DNA of 64,000 nt from assembly GCA_963973915.1 (NCBI GenBank), contig CAXBBM010000003.1, forward strand, positions 208,468-272,467, in the 5' to 3' direction. Of the stretch, positions 33,281 through 42,412 are shown piece after piece; position 1 is the stretch's first letter, and each line of letters starts with the position of its first letter. This stretch comes from Polycyclovorans sp002706265. GTDB lineage: Bacteria > Pseudomonadota > Gammaproteobacteria > Nevskiales > Nevskiaceae. The translations under genes were made by a program, and so were the position numbers. A model generated the notes under the pieces. It was not told where the DNA came from, searched no databases, and saw nothing but the letters and a program-made list of their open reading frames with translations.

Positions 33281-33823
33281 ATGGCACTGACCGCGACCCT
33301 GTTTCATCTGACCCTGCAACTGGCCGACATGGACCGCGAGGTCTATGCCGACCTCGCCTTGCACGTTGCCCAGCAGCCTTCCGAGACCGCCGAGTTCATG
33401 TTGGTTCGGGTGCTGGCCTACGCGCTGGAATATGAGGAAGGCATCGCCTTCACCGAAGGCGTGGCGGCCGTAGACCAGCCCGCCGTTTGGGTGCGCGACC
33501 TCACCGGCCGGGTCACGGCGTGGATCGAGGTGGGCGCGCCCGATGCCGAACGCGTGCACCGCGGCAGCAAGCTCGCCGGGCGCGCAGCGGTCTACACGCA
33601 CCGCGATCCGCGCACACTGCTGGCCACCTATGCCAACAGCAGGATTCACCGCGCGGCCGAGGTGCCGGTGTACTCATTTGATCGCGAGTTTCTGGCGCAG
33701 GCTGCGGCACGCCTGCAGCGGCGCTCGAAGTTAGCACTGACGGTGACCGAGCGGCAGATCTATCTCGACATCGACGGGCATGACCTGAGCACGCCGATAG
33801 ACACCGCCGCCGCCAGCGGGTGA
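33281..33823 (+). CDS. yaeQ: YaeQ family protein
   Basis: This 180-residue protein belongs to the YaeQ family, a PD-(D/E)XK nuclease-like fold of uncertain biochemical role. Family blocks seen are LADMDREVYADLALHVAQ-like text near the start, EFMLVRVLAYALEYEEGIAFT, and WIEVGAPDAERVHRGSK. A CATACT hexamer lies six bases before the ATG and no ribosome-binding site is present, which suggests leaderless transcription. It is convergent with the dbpA gene, only four bases apart. Confidence 0.93.
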   Translation: MALTATLFHLTLQLADMDREVYADLALHVAQQPSETAEFMLVRVLAYALEYEEGIAFTEGVAAVDQPAVWVRDLTGRVTAWIEVGAPDAERVHRGSKLAGRAAVYTHRDPRTLLATYANSRIHRAAEVPVYSFDREFLAQAAARLQRRSKLALTVTERQIYLDIDGHDLSTPIDTAAASG

Positions 33824-33827
33824 TCGA

Positions 33828-35204
33828 TCAGTCGATCGGCCGCACCCGGAATTTCCGTCCTTTGATCTTGCCCTCGCGCAGGCGTTTCAGCGCCTCGGCA
33901 GCCACGTCTTTTTCGATGGCGACATAGGTGCGGGTGTCGTAGGTGTTGATCTTGCCGATGGCCTCTTTGGAGAGGCCGGCGTCGCCGGTGAGCGCGCCCA
34001 GCAGGTCGCCAGGGCGCAGTTTGTCGGCGCGGCCGCCATCGACACACAGCGTGACCACGGTGGGCGTCAGAGGGCGGTCGGCGCTGAATGCGGTGAGCTT
34101 CTCCACCTTGAGCGGCTCGCCCAGACGCGCTTCGATGCCGGTGAGGCGGCTGCGCTCACGGGTGGTGAACAGGTGCAGCGCCAGCCCCGACTCGCCCGCC
34201 CGCGCGGTGCGGCCGACGCGGTGCAGGTGCACGTCGGCGTCGGTGGGCAGCTCATAGCTGATCACGGCGGCAAGCTGTTTGATGTCGAGCCCGCGGGCGG
34301 CGATGTCGGTGGCCACCAGCACCCGAGCGCTGCCATTGGCAAAGCGCACCAGCACTTCGTCGCGGTCGCGCTGGTCGACATCGCCATGCAGGCCCAGCGC
34401 TGCGAAACCCCGCGCGGCCAAGGCCGACTCGACGGCCTTGGCGTCGTTCTTGGTGTAGCAGAACACCAGCGCCGACGCCGGCTTGTGCGTGCTGAGCAGG
34501 TGGGCCAGCGCGTGGATGCGCTGCTCCGGCGCCACTTCGTAGAAGCACTGGGTGAGGTGGGCGGTGGCCGGCGCGGTATCGACCGTCACTTCCAGCGCGT
34601 CGCGTTGCATCAGTCGGCTGAGATCACGCACCGCCGCCGGGAACGTGGCCGAGAAGAACAGGGTCTGGCGCGTTTTCGGCGTCAGCTTGACGATGGCACG
34701 GCTCGCAGCCTCGAAGTCTTCACCGAGCATGCGGTCGGCCTCGTCCAGCACCAGCACCTTGAGCGCGTCCAGGGTGAGCGTGGCCTGGTCCAGGTGTTCC
34801 TGTACGCGGCCGGCCATGCCGACCACGATGTGCGGGTCATGCTCCAGCGAGGCGAGTTGCGGACGCTGGTTGATGCCGCCACTGAGCACGGTGATCTTGA
34901 TGTTGGGCAGGGCGCGGGCCAGGCGGCGAATCTCTTTGGCGATCTGGTCGGCGAGTTCGCGCGTTGGGCACAGCACCAGTGCCTGGGTGCGTTGCAGCAT
35001 GGGATCGATGCGCGCCAGCAGCGCCAGCCCGTAGGCAGCGGTCTTGCCGGTGCCGGTGCGCGCCTGGCCCATGACGTCGCGGCCGGCCAGCATCGGCGGC
35101 AGGCTCTTGGCCTGGATCGGCGTGGCGCTGGTGTAGTTGAGCCAGGCCAGCGCCTCTTGCAAGGGGGCGGGCAGGGGCAGTTCGGTGAAGGGGATGTGGT
35201 CCAC
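33828..35204 (-). CDS. dbpA: ATP-dependent RNA helicase DbpA
   Basis: DbpA is a DEAD-box helicase stimulated by hairpin 92 of 23S rRNA and acts in 50S subunit assembly. The 458-residue product (E. coli form 457) has the Q motif region (YTSATPIQAKSLPP), Walker A ARTGTGKTAA, VLDEADRML, FFSATFP, and the HRVGRTARAG arginine-finger motif. The C-terminal RNA-binding domain (about 385-458) ends KIKGRKFRVRPID, as in DbpA. The frame is open 33 codons upstream, but a GTG at 35204 gives the family N-terminus and length; the ribosome-binding site is weak, so the start is moderately certain. Confidence 0.94.
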   Translation of the reverse strand: MDHIPFTELPLPAPLQEALAWLNYTSATPIQAKSLPPMLAGRDVMGQARTGTGKTAAYGLALLARIDPMLQRTQALVLCPTRELADQIAKEIRRLARALPNIKITVLSGGINQRPQLASLEHDPHIVVGMAGRVQEHLDQATLTLDALKVLVLDEADRMLGEDFEAASRAIVKLTPKTRQTLFFSATFPAAVRDLSRLMQRDALEVTVDTAPATAHLTQCFYEVAPEQRIHALAHLLSTHKPASALVFCYTKNDAKAVESALAARGFAALGLHGDVDQRDRDEVLVRFANGSARVLVATDIAARGLDIKQLAAVISYELPTDADVHLHRVGRTARAGESGLALHLFTTRERSRLTGIEARLGEPLKVEKLTAFSADRPLTPTVVTLCVDGGRADKLRPGDLLGALTGDAGLSKEAIGKINTYDTRTYVAIEKDVAAEALKRLREGKIKGRKFRVRPID

Positions 35205-35403
35205 GCGGGGTCCGGAAACAGTCAGGATCCGACAGTGTGCGGCCTTTGTGGCGCGGCCGTCCGGCAATTTGCGACGCAGCGGTCTCAGGGTGCCACGCAC
35301 CACGATGTGGCCTGGGTGGCAGGGCCTTCAGGCCTTGAGCGGCCTATGCGCTAAAATGCCGGCCCCTTCCATCCGTTGTTCGTCGATTTCGGAGTTCATT
35401 GAC

Positions 35404-36381
35404 ATGAAAAAGCCTGTACGCGTTGCCATCACCGGCGCAGCTGGTCAGATTGCCTACTCGCTGATTTTCCGCATTGCCTCCGGTGACATGCTGGGCAAGG
35501 ACCAGCCGGTGATTCTGCAGTTGCTCGACATTCCGCAGGGCATGGAAAAGCTGCAAGGCACGGTGATGGAAGTGGACGACTGCGCCTTCCCGCTGGTGCA
35601 CGAAATCGTCGCCACCGACGATCCCAACGTCGCCTTTGATGGCACCGACTACGCCCTGCTGGTCGGCGCCCGCCCGCGTGGCCCCGGCATGGAACGCAAA
35701 GACCTGCTCACCGCCAACGCCGCCATCTTCTCGGTGCAGGGCAAGGCCATCGACGCCAAGGCCAGCCGTGACGTGCGCGTGCTGGTGGTGGGCAACCCCG
35801 CCAACACCAACTCGCTGATTGCGCTGAGCAATGCCAAGAGCCTCGATCCCAAGCAGTTCACCGCGATGATGCGCCTCGACCACAACCGCGCCATGAGCCA
35901 GCTCGCCGCCAAGACCGGCGCGCACGCGACCGACGTCGAGAAGCTGATCGTCTGGGGCAATCACTCCGCTACCCAGGTGCCGGACATCACCCACACCACC
36001 GTCAAGGGCAAGGCCGCGACCGGGCTGGTCGACGATCAGTGGCTCACCGGCGACTTCATCCCCACCGTGCAGCAGCGCGGCGCAGCCATCATCAAGGCGC
36101 GCGGCGCCTCGTCGGCAGCCTCGGCAGCCTCGGCAGCGGTCGATCACATGCGCGACTGGGCGCTGGGCACCCACGGCAAGTGGGTGACCATGGGCATCCC
36201 GTCGGACGGCAGCTACGGCATCAAGCCCGGCATCCAGTTCGGTTACCCGGTGACCTGCGCGAACGGCCAGTACGAGATCGTCAAGGGCCTCGACGTGCCG
36301 GCTGCCGTGCAGACCCGCATCGACGCCACCGAGAAGGAACTGCGCGAAGAGCGCGCCGCCATTGAAGATCTGCTGAAGTAA
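35404..36381 (+). CDS. mdh: Malate dehydrogenase
   Basis: This enzyme interconverts malate and oxaloacetate with NAD in the citric acid cycle. The 325-residue product has the dinucleotide-binding start VAITGAAGQIAYSL, RPRGPGMERKDLL, the VVGNPANTNSLIA block, LDHNRAMSQLA, and the catalytic His in IVWGNHSATQVPD. This is the type shared by Burkholderia, Xanthomonas and animal cytosolic enzymes rather than the E. coli type. A GC-rich hairpin 30 bases after the stop probably ends the transcript. The ASSAASAASAAVDH stretch is a normal feature of the family. Confidence 0.98.
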   Translation: MKKPVRVAITGAAGQIAYSLIFRIASGDMLGKDQPVILQLLDIPQGMEKLQGTVMEVDDCAFPLVHEIVATDDPNVAFDGTDYALLVGARPRGPGMERKDLLTANAAIFSVQGKAIDAKASRDVRVLVVGNPANTNSLIALSNAKSLDPKQFTAMMRLDHNRAMSQLAAKTGAHATDVEKLIVWGNHSATQVPDITHTTVKGKAATGLVDDQWLTGDFIPTVQQRGAAIIKARGASSAASAASAAVDHMRDWALGTHGKWVTMGIPSDGSYGIKPGIQFGYPVTCANGQYEIVKGLDVPAAVQTRIDATEKELREERAAIEDLLK

Positions 36382-36410
36382 ATCAATCGTCCTTCAATGA
36401 CGCTTCATGA

Positions 36411-36428
36411 GCCCGCCGCAAGGCGGGC
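36411..36428 (+). terminator. Hairpin after mdh
   Basis: GCCCGCC pairs with GGCGGGC around a GCAA tetraloop, followed by TTATCATTT, a weak U-rich run. It lies 29 bases after mdh and only 14 bases before the next start, so it could also lie in that gene's leader. Confidence 0.65.
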
Positions 36429-36442
36429 TTATCATTTACGCC

Positions 36443-37405
36443 ATGCGTATTGTTCACTTCCCGCCTCATAGCCCTGCCCACGTGGTGCAGCGCCTGGACG
36501 AGCTGCCCCCCGTGGGCCTGGTCTGGATCGACTGTCTGCGCAACGAAGCCGCCGACTGGGGGGCGACCCTGGAGCCCTGGCTGCAGAAATCGATTGACGC
36601 CCGCCATGTCCTCGACAGCCTCAATCCGCTGCACCGCAGTTTTCTTGACGGCACCGATGACTACGACATGCTGATCCTGCAGGGCCTGGGCGCCGAAGAT
36701 GCGCCGTTTCCCCTGAAGACACTGACCGCCGTGTTCTTCCTGTTCGACCGTGTGCTGGTTACGGTGCGCGCGCCCGAGGCGCCCAGTTTCAATCGTCTGC
36801 AGGCGCGCATCGATGAAGGGCGCATCAGGGGGTTCAAGAGCCCTCTGGATCTGGCGCACCAGATCTGGGATGCGATGATCGACCGCTTCCTCGGGATTCG
36901 CGAGATGCTGGACCACGACCTCGATGCACTGCAGGACGACCTGCTTGAGCCCGACAACGGCATGAACGACTGGCGACTGCTGCTCAATCGTCGCCGCGAG
37001 GTGCGCAGGCTGGAATCGCTGTGCTCCGAACAGCTCGACACCATCGATGCCTTCCGGCGCGGTGCCCGCGTCGCCCCCGGCAAAGCCCAGCGGGTGCAGC
37101 TGCGTGATCTGGCCGAGCACATTGAACGGGTGCGCGGCCATGCCTCCAACCTGGAGCGCGACCTGGAAGCCGCGGTGCAACTGCACTTTGCCGTGGCCAC
37201 CGAGCGCACCAACCGGGTGGTGCAGACGCTGACGGTCATTTCGGCCATCTTCTTCCCGCTCACGCTGATCACCGGCCTGTACGGCATGAACTTTCAGCAC
37301 ATGCCCGAACTGGCGTGGCGCTACGGCTATTTCATCGTGCTCGGCGTGCTGCTCGCCATTGGTGCCGGCCTGTTGCTGCTGTTCAAGCGACGGGGATACT
37401 TCTGA
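36443..37405 (+). CDS. CorA/ZntB-family divalent cation transporter
   Basis: This 320-residue protein has a large cytoplasmic N-terminal domain with long helices and two C-terminal membrane helices (about 258-280 and 292-314). The family signature GMN is present as YGMNFQHMPEL just after the first helix. CorA proteins form pentameric magnesium or cobalt channels, while ZntB members move zinc with protons; the sequence alone does not settle this. The start at ATG 36443 is chosen over an upstream in-frame codon that would fall inside the mdh hairpin. The chorismatase gene overlaps its stop (TGATG). Confidence 0.92.
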   Translation: MRIVHFPPHSPAHVVQRLDELPPVGLVWIDCLRNEAADWGATLEPWLQKSIDARHVLDSLNPLHRSFLDGTDDYDMLILQGLGAEDAPFPLKTLTAVFFLFDRVLVTVRAPEAPSFNRLQARIDEGRIRGFKSPLDLAHQIWDAMIDRFLGIREMLDHDLDALQDDLLEPDNGMNDWRLLLNRRREVRRLESLCSEQLDTIDAFRRGARVAPGKAQRVQLRDLAEHIERVRGHASNLERDLEAAVQLHFAVATERTNRVVQTLTVISAIFFPLTLITGLYGMNFQHMPELAWRYGYFIVLGVLLAIGAGLLLLFKRRGYF

Positions 37406-38250
37406 TGCAGGTGCCCCTGCAACCCGGCCTGACCGCCCGGGCCAAGCCCCGACTCGTGCTGTTCGACGATCAACACCCCGCGCCTCAACTTTGCGGCGGC
37501 AGCGACGCCTGGTGCTGGACCGGTGACGAGATTGCTGCCGTGGCCATTCACCGGCCCGACAGCCGTGACATCGCTGCCGTGGCCGAGCAGGCGTATCGCG
37601 AGGCCTGGCAGCAGCTTTCCGCCAACGGGCATGCGCACTGGCTGCGCACCTGGACGTATTTCGACGACATTCTGCAAGGCGAGGGCGACGCCGAGCGCTA
37701 TCGACAATTTTGTCTGGGCCGCGCCCGTGGCCTGCCCCGCGATGCCGGATTTCCCGCCGCCACGGTCATCGGCAGTGCGTCACCGGGGTTCTGGCTGTGG
37801 GTGATCGCGGCGCGCAGTCCTGGGCAGCGTTTTGAGAATCCGCGCCAAACCCCGGCCTGGCAATACCCGCGCGAGTACGGCCCGCAGAGCCCGGGCTTCA
37901 GCCGCGCCCTGTGGTGGGCGCCGGGCGGGCTGTTACTGCTTTCCGGCACCAGCAGCGTCGTGGGGCACGCCACGGTGCATGCCGGTGATGGGGCGGCGCA
38001 GCTGGATGAAACCCTGGCCAATATCGATGCGCTGGTCACGCAGGTGGAGCGCGACCTTGGCAGGGTGCTGAAGGCGGGCAGCCTGCGACTGTATGTTCGC
38101 GACCCAGCCCATGTCACGCTGCTGGCGCAGTGCCGGGCACGCTGGCCTGGCGCGGAATGGTCAGCGCACCAGGGCACCATTTGCCGTGCCGATCTGGCCG
38201 TTGAGATCGAAGGGGTGTTTGTTGCAGAGCCTGAGCCCCGCGAGAACTGA
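37405..38250 (+). CDS. Chorismatase-like protein (FkbO/Hyg5/XanB2 family)
   Basis: This 281-residue protein matches the chorismatase family, which splits chorismate into pyruvate plus dihydroxy-dihydrobenzoate or 3-/4-hydroxybenzoate. Family blocks are WLRTWTYFDDILQGEGDAER (about 79-98), GFPAATVIGSASPG, FENPRQTPAWQYPREYGP and LLSGTSSVVGHATVH (about 178-192). XanB2 of Xanthomonas supplies 3-hydroxybenzoate for xanthomonadin and 4-hydroxybenzoate for ubiquinone. Here the gene overlaps the end of the CorA-like gene and has no pigment cluster beside it. The product cannot be predicted from sequence alone. Confidence 0.83.
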   Translation: MQVPLQPGLTARAKPRLVLFDDQHPAPQLCGGSDAWCWTGDEIAAVAIHRPDSRDIAAVAEQAYREAWQQLSANGHAHWLRTWTYFDDILQGEGDAERYRQFCLGRARGLPRDAGFPAATVIGSASPGFWLWVIAARSPGQRFENPRQTPAWQYPREYGPQSPGFSRALWWAPGGLLLLSGTSSVVGHATVHAGDGAAQLDETLANIDALVTQVERDLGRVLKAGSLRLYVRDPAHVTLLAQCRARWPGAEWSAHQGTICRADLAVEIEGVFVAEPEPREN

Positions 38251-38372
38251 CCGCCCGTTCTGATGGGCCAGCTGGCGTCTCAAACCAGCGGGGAGGGCGT
38301 AAAACCCTTCAGGGCGGTGGGTGCCGCCCGCCGGAGATCGCCACGGTTTGGCGCTCGGGCCCTACACCTCAT

Positions 38373-38402
38373 GAAAAAGGCGAGGGCATTGCTGCCCTCG
38401 CC
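38373..38402 (-). terminator. Intrinsic terminator of the OmpA-family gene
   Basis: On the minus strand, GGCGAGGGCA pairs with TGCCCTCGCC around a four-base loop, followed by TTTTT. It lies about 30 bases after the stop of the OmpA-type gene. Confidence 0.88.
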
Positions 38403-38431
38403 GTTCAAACCTGACGCGTAACGGCCTGCGG

Positions 38432-40228
38432 TCAGTCGCGGACCGACAGCTCCACACGACGGTTCTCTTCGCGACCGGACTCCAAGGCGTTGTCGGCGAT
38501 CGGGCGTGACACGCCGTAACCCACCGGCGTCATGCGTTTGGCCGGAATGCCCTTGCTGACAAGGTATTCCTTCACCGCAATCGACCGTCGTTCGGAAAGG
38601 CCCAGGTTGTAGGCGGCGCTGCCGATGCTGTCGGTATGGCCGCCCAGTTCGACGTTGACGTTGGGATAGGCCCGCAGCGTTTCGGACACGCGGTCGAGGA
38701 TGGCCTTGGCTTCCGGGGTGAGGATGGCCGAGTCGAACTCGAACTTCACGCCACGGAGAATGAAGTTGCGATCAACGGCGCAACCGCGTTCGTCAACCGC
38801 CTCACCGGGGCGCGGGCGCCGGCAATCGCCTTCAAGCGCGCAACCGTTGGGCAGCACGGCCAGGCCAGGCGGGGTGGTGGGGCATTCGTCGAGGTAGTCG
38901 GCAATGCCGTCGCCGTCGCTGTCCAGCGGGCAGCCATTCTCGTCCACTGCCGCGCCAGCCGGTGACCCCGCGCAGTTGTCGAACAGATCGGCGACGCCAT
39001 CACCGTCGGTGTCGCGCAGGTCCAGCGGGCAGCCGCGCTTGTCGACCTGGGTGCCTTCGGGGGTGTTCGGGCACTGGTCAAGGTGGTCGGGCACGCCATC
39101 AGCGTCGGCATCGAGCGGGCAGCCCTGGGCATCCACCTGCACGCCGGGCGCGGTGTTCGGGCACTTTTCGAGATGGTCGGGAATGCCGTCGCCGTCGCTG
39201 TCCAGCGGGCAGCCAAAGCGATCCACCTGTACGCCGGCGGGACTGTTGGGGCAGCGGTCCAGGAAATCGGCCACGCCGTCGCCATCGGCGTCGGCCATCT
39301 TGGACTCGGCAAACACGTACCGCAGACTCAGGCCGACCTGGTGGGTGGTCAATTCATAGCGATCGTCGCGGCGCGTGCTCACCACGCCCCCGGTGGCCGG
39401 GTCGGGCGGCGTCATGGCCGGAATGAGCTGGCTGGTCTCAATGTCGTTCGACACCAGATAGCGATAATCCAGCGACACCACGGTGCGCCGGTTGAGCGCA
39501 AAGCCGATGCCGGCGCCGGCCTGGTAGAAGTTGTTCGAGTCGGTGTCGGAACTGTTGCCGAAGGTGGTTTCGGCGCGCTGATAGCCGGCGCCCACGCCGA
39601 TGTACGGCAGGATGCGCTCGTGTACTTGCAGGTCGTACCAGAGGTTGGCGCCCACGCGGGTGGCTTCAAGCTTGCCGTCGACCGTGCTGGCGTCGCCCGC
39701 GGCCGTCGCCGAGAACACGCTCAGGTCGTTCTCGGAAAAGCTCAGCGACAGCTCAGGCCGCAGGCCGCCGATGAACTGGTAGCCAATTGCGGTGCTGATG
39801 CCAAGACCCGAGTCGAAACGAATGCCAATGGGTTGTGCATCCAAAAACACTTCGCTCTGTTGACCGGGCGTCAGGGTGTCATCCGCGCCATTCCCCAACA
39901 GGCCCAACAGGCAGCCCGCTTCATCGCCCAGCAATCCACCCAGCAGCCCGCCCAGCGAGCCCCCAAGCGTGTCCAGCAGATCGCCCAGGCCGCCAAGGGG
40001 GTCCGTCACCGGGGCCAGCAAACAGGTTGCGCCAGGTTGTATGACGTTGGGCGCCAGCGTGGTTACGGTGAGTTGCGACGTGCCATTTGCATCGTCAACG
40101 TTGGAGGAGTACGCGCCAAAGCTGGCGTACCAGCCCGGGGCGGTCTGCGCGGAGGCCGTAGAAGCCGCTGCGATCAGACCCGACGCGGCCAAAACGCCGA
40201 CTGCGGTGCTGCGAAGGGTGGACATCAT
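38432..40228 (-). CDS. OmpA/OprF-type outer-membrane protein with thrombospondin type 3 repeats
   Basis: This 598-residue protein has a signal peptide ending ASTASA, an N-terminal beta-barrel (to about residue 310), five acidic calcium-binding type 3 repeats of the form DxDGDGxxDxxDxCPxxxxGxxVDxxGCPL, and a C-terminal OmpA peptidoglycan-binding domain (GHTDSIGS, LSERRS). It would tie the outer membrane to the cell wall. The barrel has an odd Leu/Gly-rich insertion after about residue 60 (LLDTLGGSLGGLLGGLLGDE) containing two cysteines on its flanks. Two adjacent ATGs exist; the first is used. A strong terminator follows. Confidence 0.93.
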   Translation of the reverse strand: MMSTLRSTAVGVLAASGLIAAASTASAQTAPGWYASFGAYSSNVDDANGTSQLTVTTLAPNVIQPGATCLLAPVTDPLGGLGDLLDTLGGSLGGLLGGLLGDEAGCLLGLLGNGADDTLTPGQQSEVFLDAQPIGIRFDSGLGISTAIGYQFIGGLRPELSLSFSENDLSVFSATAAGDASTVDGKLEATRVGANLWYDLQVHERILPYIGVGAGYQRAETTFGNSSDTDSNNFYQAGAGIGFALNRRTVVSLDYRYLVSNDIETSQLIPAMTPPDPATGGVVSTRRDDRYELTTHQVGLSLRYVFAESKMADADGDGVADFLDRCPNSPAGVQVDRFGCPLDSDGDGIPDHLEKCPNTAPGVQVDAQGCPLDADADGVPDHLDQCPNTPEGTQVDKRGCPLDLRDTDGDGVADLFDNCAGSPAGAAVDENGCPLDSDGDGIADYLDECPTTPPGLAVLPNGCALEGDCRRPRPGEAVDERGCAVDRNFILRGVKFEFDSAILTPEAKAILDRVSETLRAYPNVNVELGGHTDSIGSAAYNLGLSERRSIAVKEYLVSKGIPAKRMTPVGYGVSRPIADNALESGREENRRVELSVRD

Positions 40229-40620
40229 TGTTGGAAGCCTTTCCAGTGAATGAGGGGGGGCAGAAGTGCGGCTAGTGTGCCTCTGTTCACAGGTTAAAGT
40301 CATCCATTATTCAGGTCTGATTTCATTAAAAATGCCGGTTACAGGCTGGTGACGATAGGGATGTGGTGCTGCGTGATTGCCCCCAAGCGGTTCATGACCC
40401 CGGGTACTTCTATGGACCGCGACATCCGCCCATATTTTTCCGTGCAGCGCACCGCCGCATGCGGGCCTGGGCAGGGCGTGTGCGGCCGCGGTCACCATGA
40501 TTACCTTGTGTCGGACCGATCTGGTTAGAATCTTCGGGCGCTGTCGAGAAGACGCGGATGCCAAGAGATGCCGTGCAAACCGCGCGCCGGTAAAAAGAAT
40601 GACTGAATGGGAGAGTGGCC
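40229..40620 (+). other. Divergent 390-bp promoter region
   Basis: No gene is seen. The part next to the OmpA-type gene is AT-richer (40295-40335, with TTATTCAGG and TTAAAAATG), as expected for its promoter. The part next to the AMP-ligase gene contains TAGAAT at about 40525, a possible -10, but without a convincing -35. GGGAGAG at 40609-40615 is the ribosome-binding site of the ligase. Confidence 0.5.
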
Positions 40621-42294
40621 GTGCGGATCGATGCTCAACACCTGCCTTTGGCGCGCCTGCAGCATTGGGCGCGCGAGCGGCCGGACGCGATTTTCTTCAC
40701 GCAGCCCATGGGCGACGGCAGCACGCAGGACTATAGCTTCGCACGGGTGCTGGATGAGTCCCGCCGCATGGCCGCGTATCTGCAGCGTTTCAACTGGCCG
40801 GCCGGTTCGCGGGTGGCGATTCTGTCGAAGAACTGCGCCCATTGGCTGATGAGCGATTTCGCCATCTGGATGGCAGGCCATGTCAGCGTGCCGATCTACC
40901 CCACATTGACCGCCGACAGCGTGGGGCGGGTGCTGGAGCACGCGCAGGCGGTCGCTTGCTTTGTCGGCAAGCTGGACGACTGGCCGACCCTGCAGCCCGG
41001 CGTTCCCGCCAACGTGCATGCCATCAGCTATCCCCTGTCGCCCGAAAACCAGTTCCCGACCTGGGATGACATTGTTCGCGACACCGCGCCACTGGCGCCG
41101 ATTCCGGCGCGCGATGCAGATGAATTGGCCACCCTGATCTACACCTCGGGCACCACCGGCGATGCGAAGGGGGTGATGCATCCCTTCCGCACGTTCGCCG
41201 TTGCGCCCGAGATCGCGCGCGGCCCGTTCGGCGTCAGCAGCAACGATCGGGTGCTGTCGTATCTGCCGCTGGCGCACGTTGCCGAGCGGGCGTTCGTGGA
41301 AGCCAACGCGCTCGCCTTCGGCTTTCACGTGTACTTCGCTGATTCGCTTGACACATTTGTGCAGGACCTGGTGCGCGCCCGGCCGACCATATTCTTCTCG
41401 GTGCCGCGCCTGTGGACCAAGTTTCAGCAAGGCGTGCAAGCGAAGCTGCCACAGAACCGACTCGATCTGCTGCTCAAGCTGCCCCTGATCAAGCGCCTGA
41501 TCACCCGGAAGATCCTCAAGGGGCTGGGGCTGGATGCGGTGCGTTTCGCCGGCGGGGGCGCCTCGCCCATGCCGCCGTCGTTGCTCGACTGGTGGGCCGC
41601 CCTGGGCATCGACATTGTCGAGGTCTACGGCATGACCGAGAACTTTGCCCTGTCGCACGGATCATTTCCCGGAGACGGCCGGGTGGGGTACGTGGGGCGG
41701 CCTTGGCCGGGCGTGGAGTGCCGCCTGTCTGACAGCAACGAGGTGCTGGTCAAATCGCCGGCCACCATGCTCGGCTACTTCCGCGAACCCGAAAAAACGC
41801 GGGAGGTCATGACCGATGACGGCTTTCTGCGCACCGGCGATCTTGGGGCATTCGATGAAGAAGGCCGTCTGCGCATCACCGGTCGGGCGCGCGAACAGTT
41901 CAAGACGTCCAAGGGCAAGTTCGTGTCTCCGGCGCCAATCGAGAACAAGCTGCAACAGCACGACTCGGTGGAGGCCTGCTGTGTGGTGGGCGTCAGCTTC
42001 CCGCAGCCCTTTGCACTGGTGATGCTGCCGCTGGAGGTCATGAAGGCGGTGAAGTCCAATGTGAACCTGAAGGAGCGCATCAGTCGGTCACTGACCGAGC
42101 ACCTTGAGGCGGTGAATGCCCAGATCGATCCGCACGAGCGTCTGGATTTTCTGGTGGTGGTGGGCGAGCAGTGGACGGTCGAGAACGGTCTGGTCACCCC
42201 CACGCTCAAGGTCAAGCGCTCCGAAATCGAGAAGCTTTACGGCGTCTCGTTTGAGGCCTGGGCACGCCAGAAGGCAGCGGTGCTCTGGGCCTGA
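40621..42294 (+). CDS. AMP-forming acyl-CoA synthetase/ligase family protein
   Basis: This 557-residue adenylate-forming enzyme most resembles long-chain fatty-acid-CoA ligases. It activates a carboxylic acid with ATP and probably transfers it to CoA. Motifs in order are IYTSGTTGDAKGVMHP (P-loop-like), LPLAHVAER, FAGGGASPMP, VEVYGMTENF, FLRTGDLGAFDE and TGRAREQFKTSKGKFVSP; the late lysine needed for adenylation lies near the end (TPTLKVKR). GTG at 40621 is chosen because GGGAG sits seven bases upstream; the GTG six bases earlier is too close to it. The pst operon follows after 315 bases, but no functional link is evident. Confidence 0.9.
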   Translation: MRIDAQHLPLARLQHWARERPDAIFFTQPMGDGSTQDYSFARVLDESRRMAAYLQRFNWPAGSRVAILSKNCAHWLMSDFAIWMAGHVSVPIYPTLTADSVGRVLEHAQAVACFVGKLDDWPTLQPGVPANVHAISYPLSPENQFPTWDDIVRDTAPLAPIPARDADELATLIYTSGTTGDAKGVMHPFRTFAVAPEIARGPFGVSSNDRVLSYLPLAHVAERAFVEANALAFGFHVYFADSLDTFVQDLVRARPTIFFSVPRLWTKFQQGVQAKLPQNRLDLLLKLPLIKRLITRKILKGLGLDAVRFAGGGASPMPPSLLDWWAALGIDIVEVYGMTENFALSHGSFPGDGRVGYVGRPWPGVECRLSDSNEVLVKSPATMLGYFREPEKTREVMTDDGFLRTGDLGAFDEEGRLRITGRAREQFKTSKGKFVSPAPIENKLQQHDSVEACCVVGVSFPQPFALVMLPLEVMKAVKSNVNLKERISRSLTEHLEAVNAQIDPHERLDFLVVVGEQWTVENGLVTPTLKVKRSEIEKLYGVSFEAWARQKAAVLWA

Positions 42295-42412
42295 ACGGTG
42301 CTGGGGCGTTGTCGCGGTTGTCCTTATATAGATTGAGCGAACCGGCGGTGCCGTCGCAGCCTGCTTGACAGGCGGGTTGGCGCGACCCGATCCGCCTTCC
42401 TGCGCGCCGCAA

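Noticed and set aside
36106..36136. Tandem Ser-Ala-Ala codons in mdh (TCGGCAGCC units) as a possible repeat insertion
   Set aside because: The ASSAASAASAAVDH text is part of the normal conserved sequence of this type of malate dehydrogenase, so no insertion is implied.
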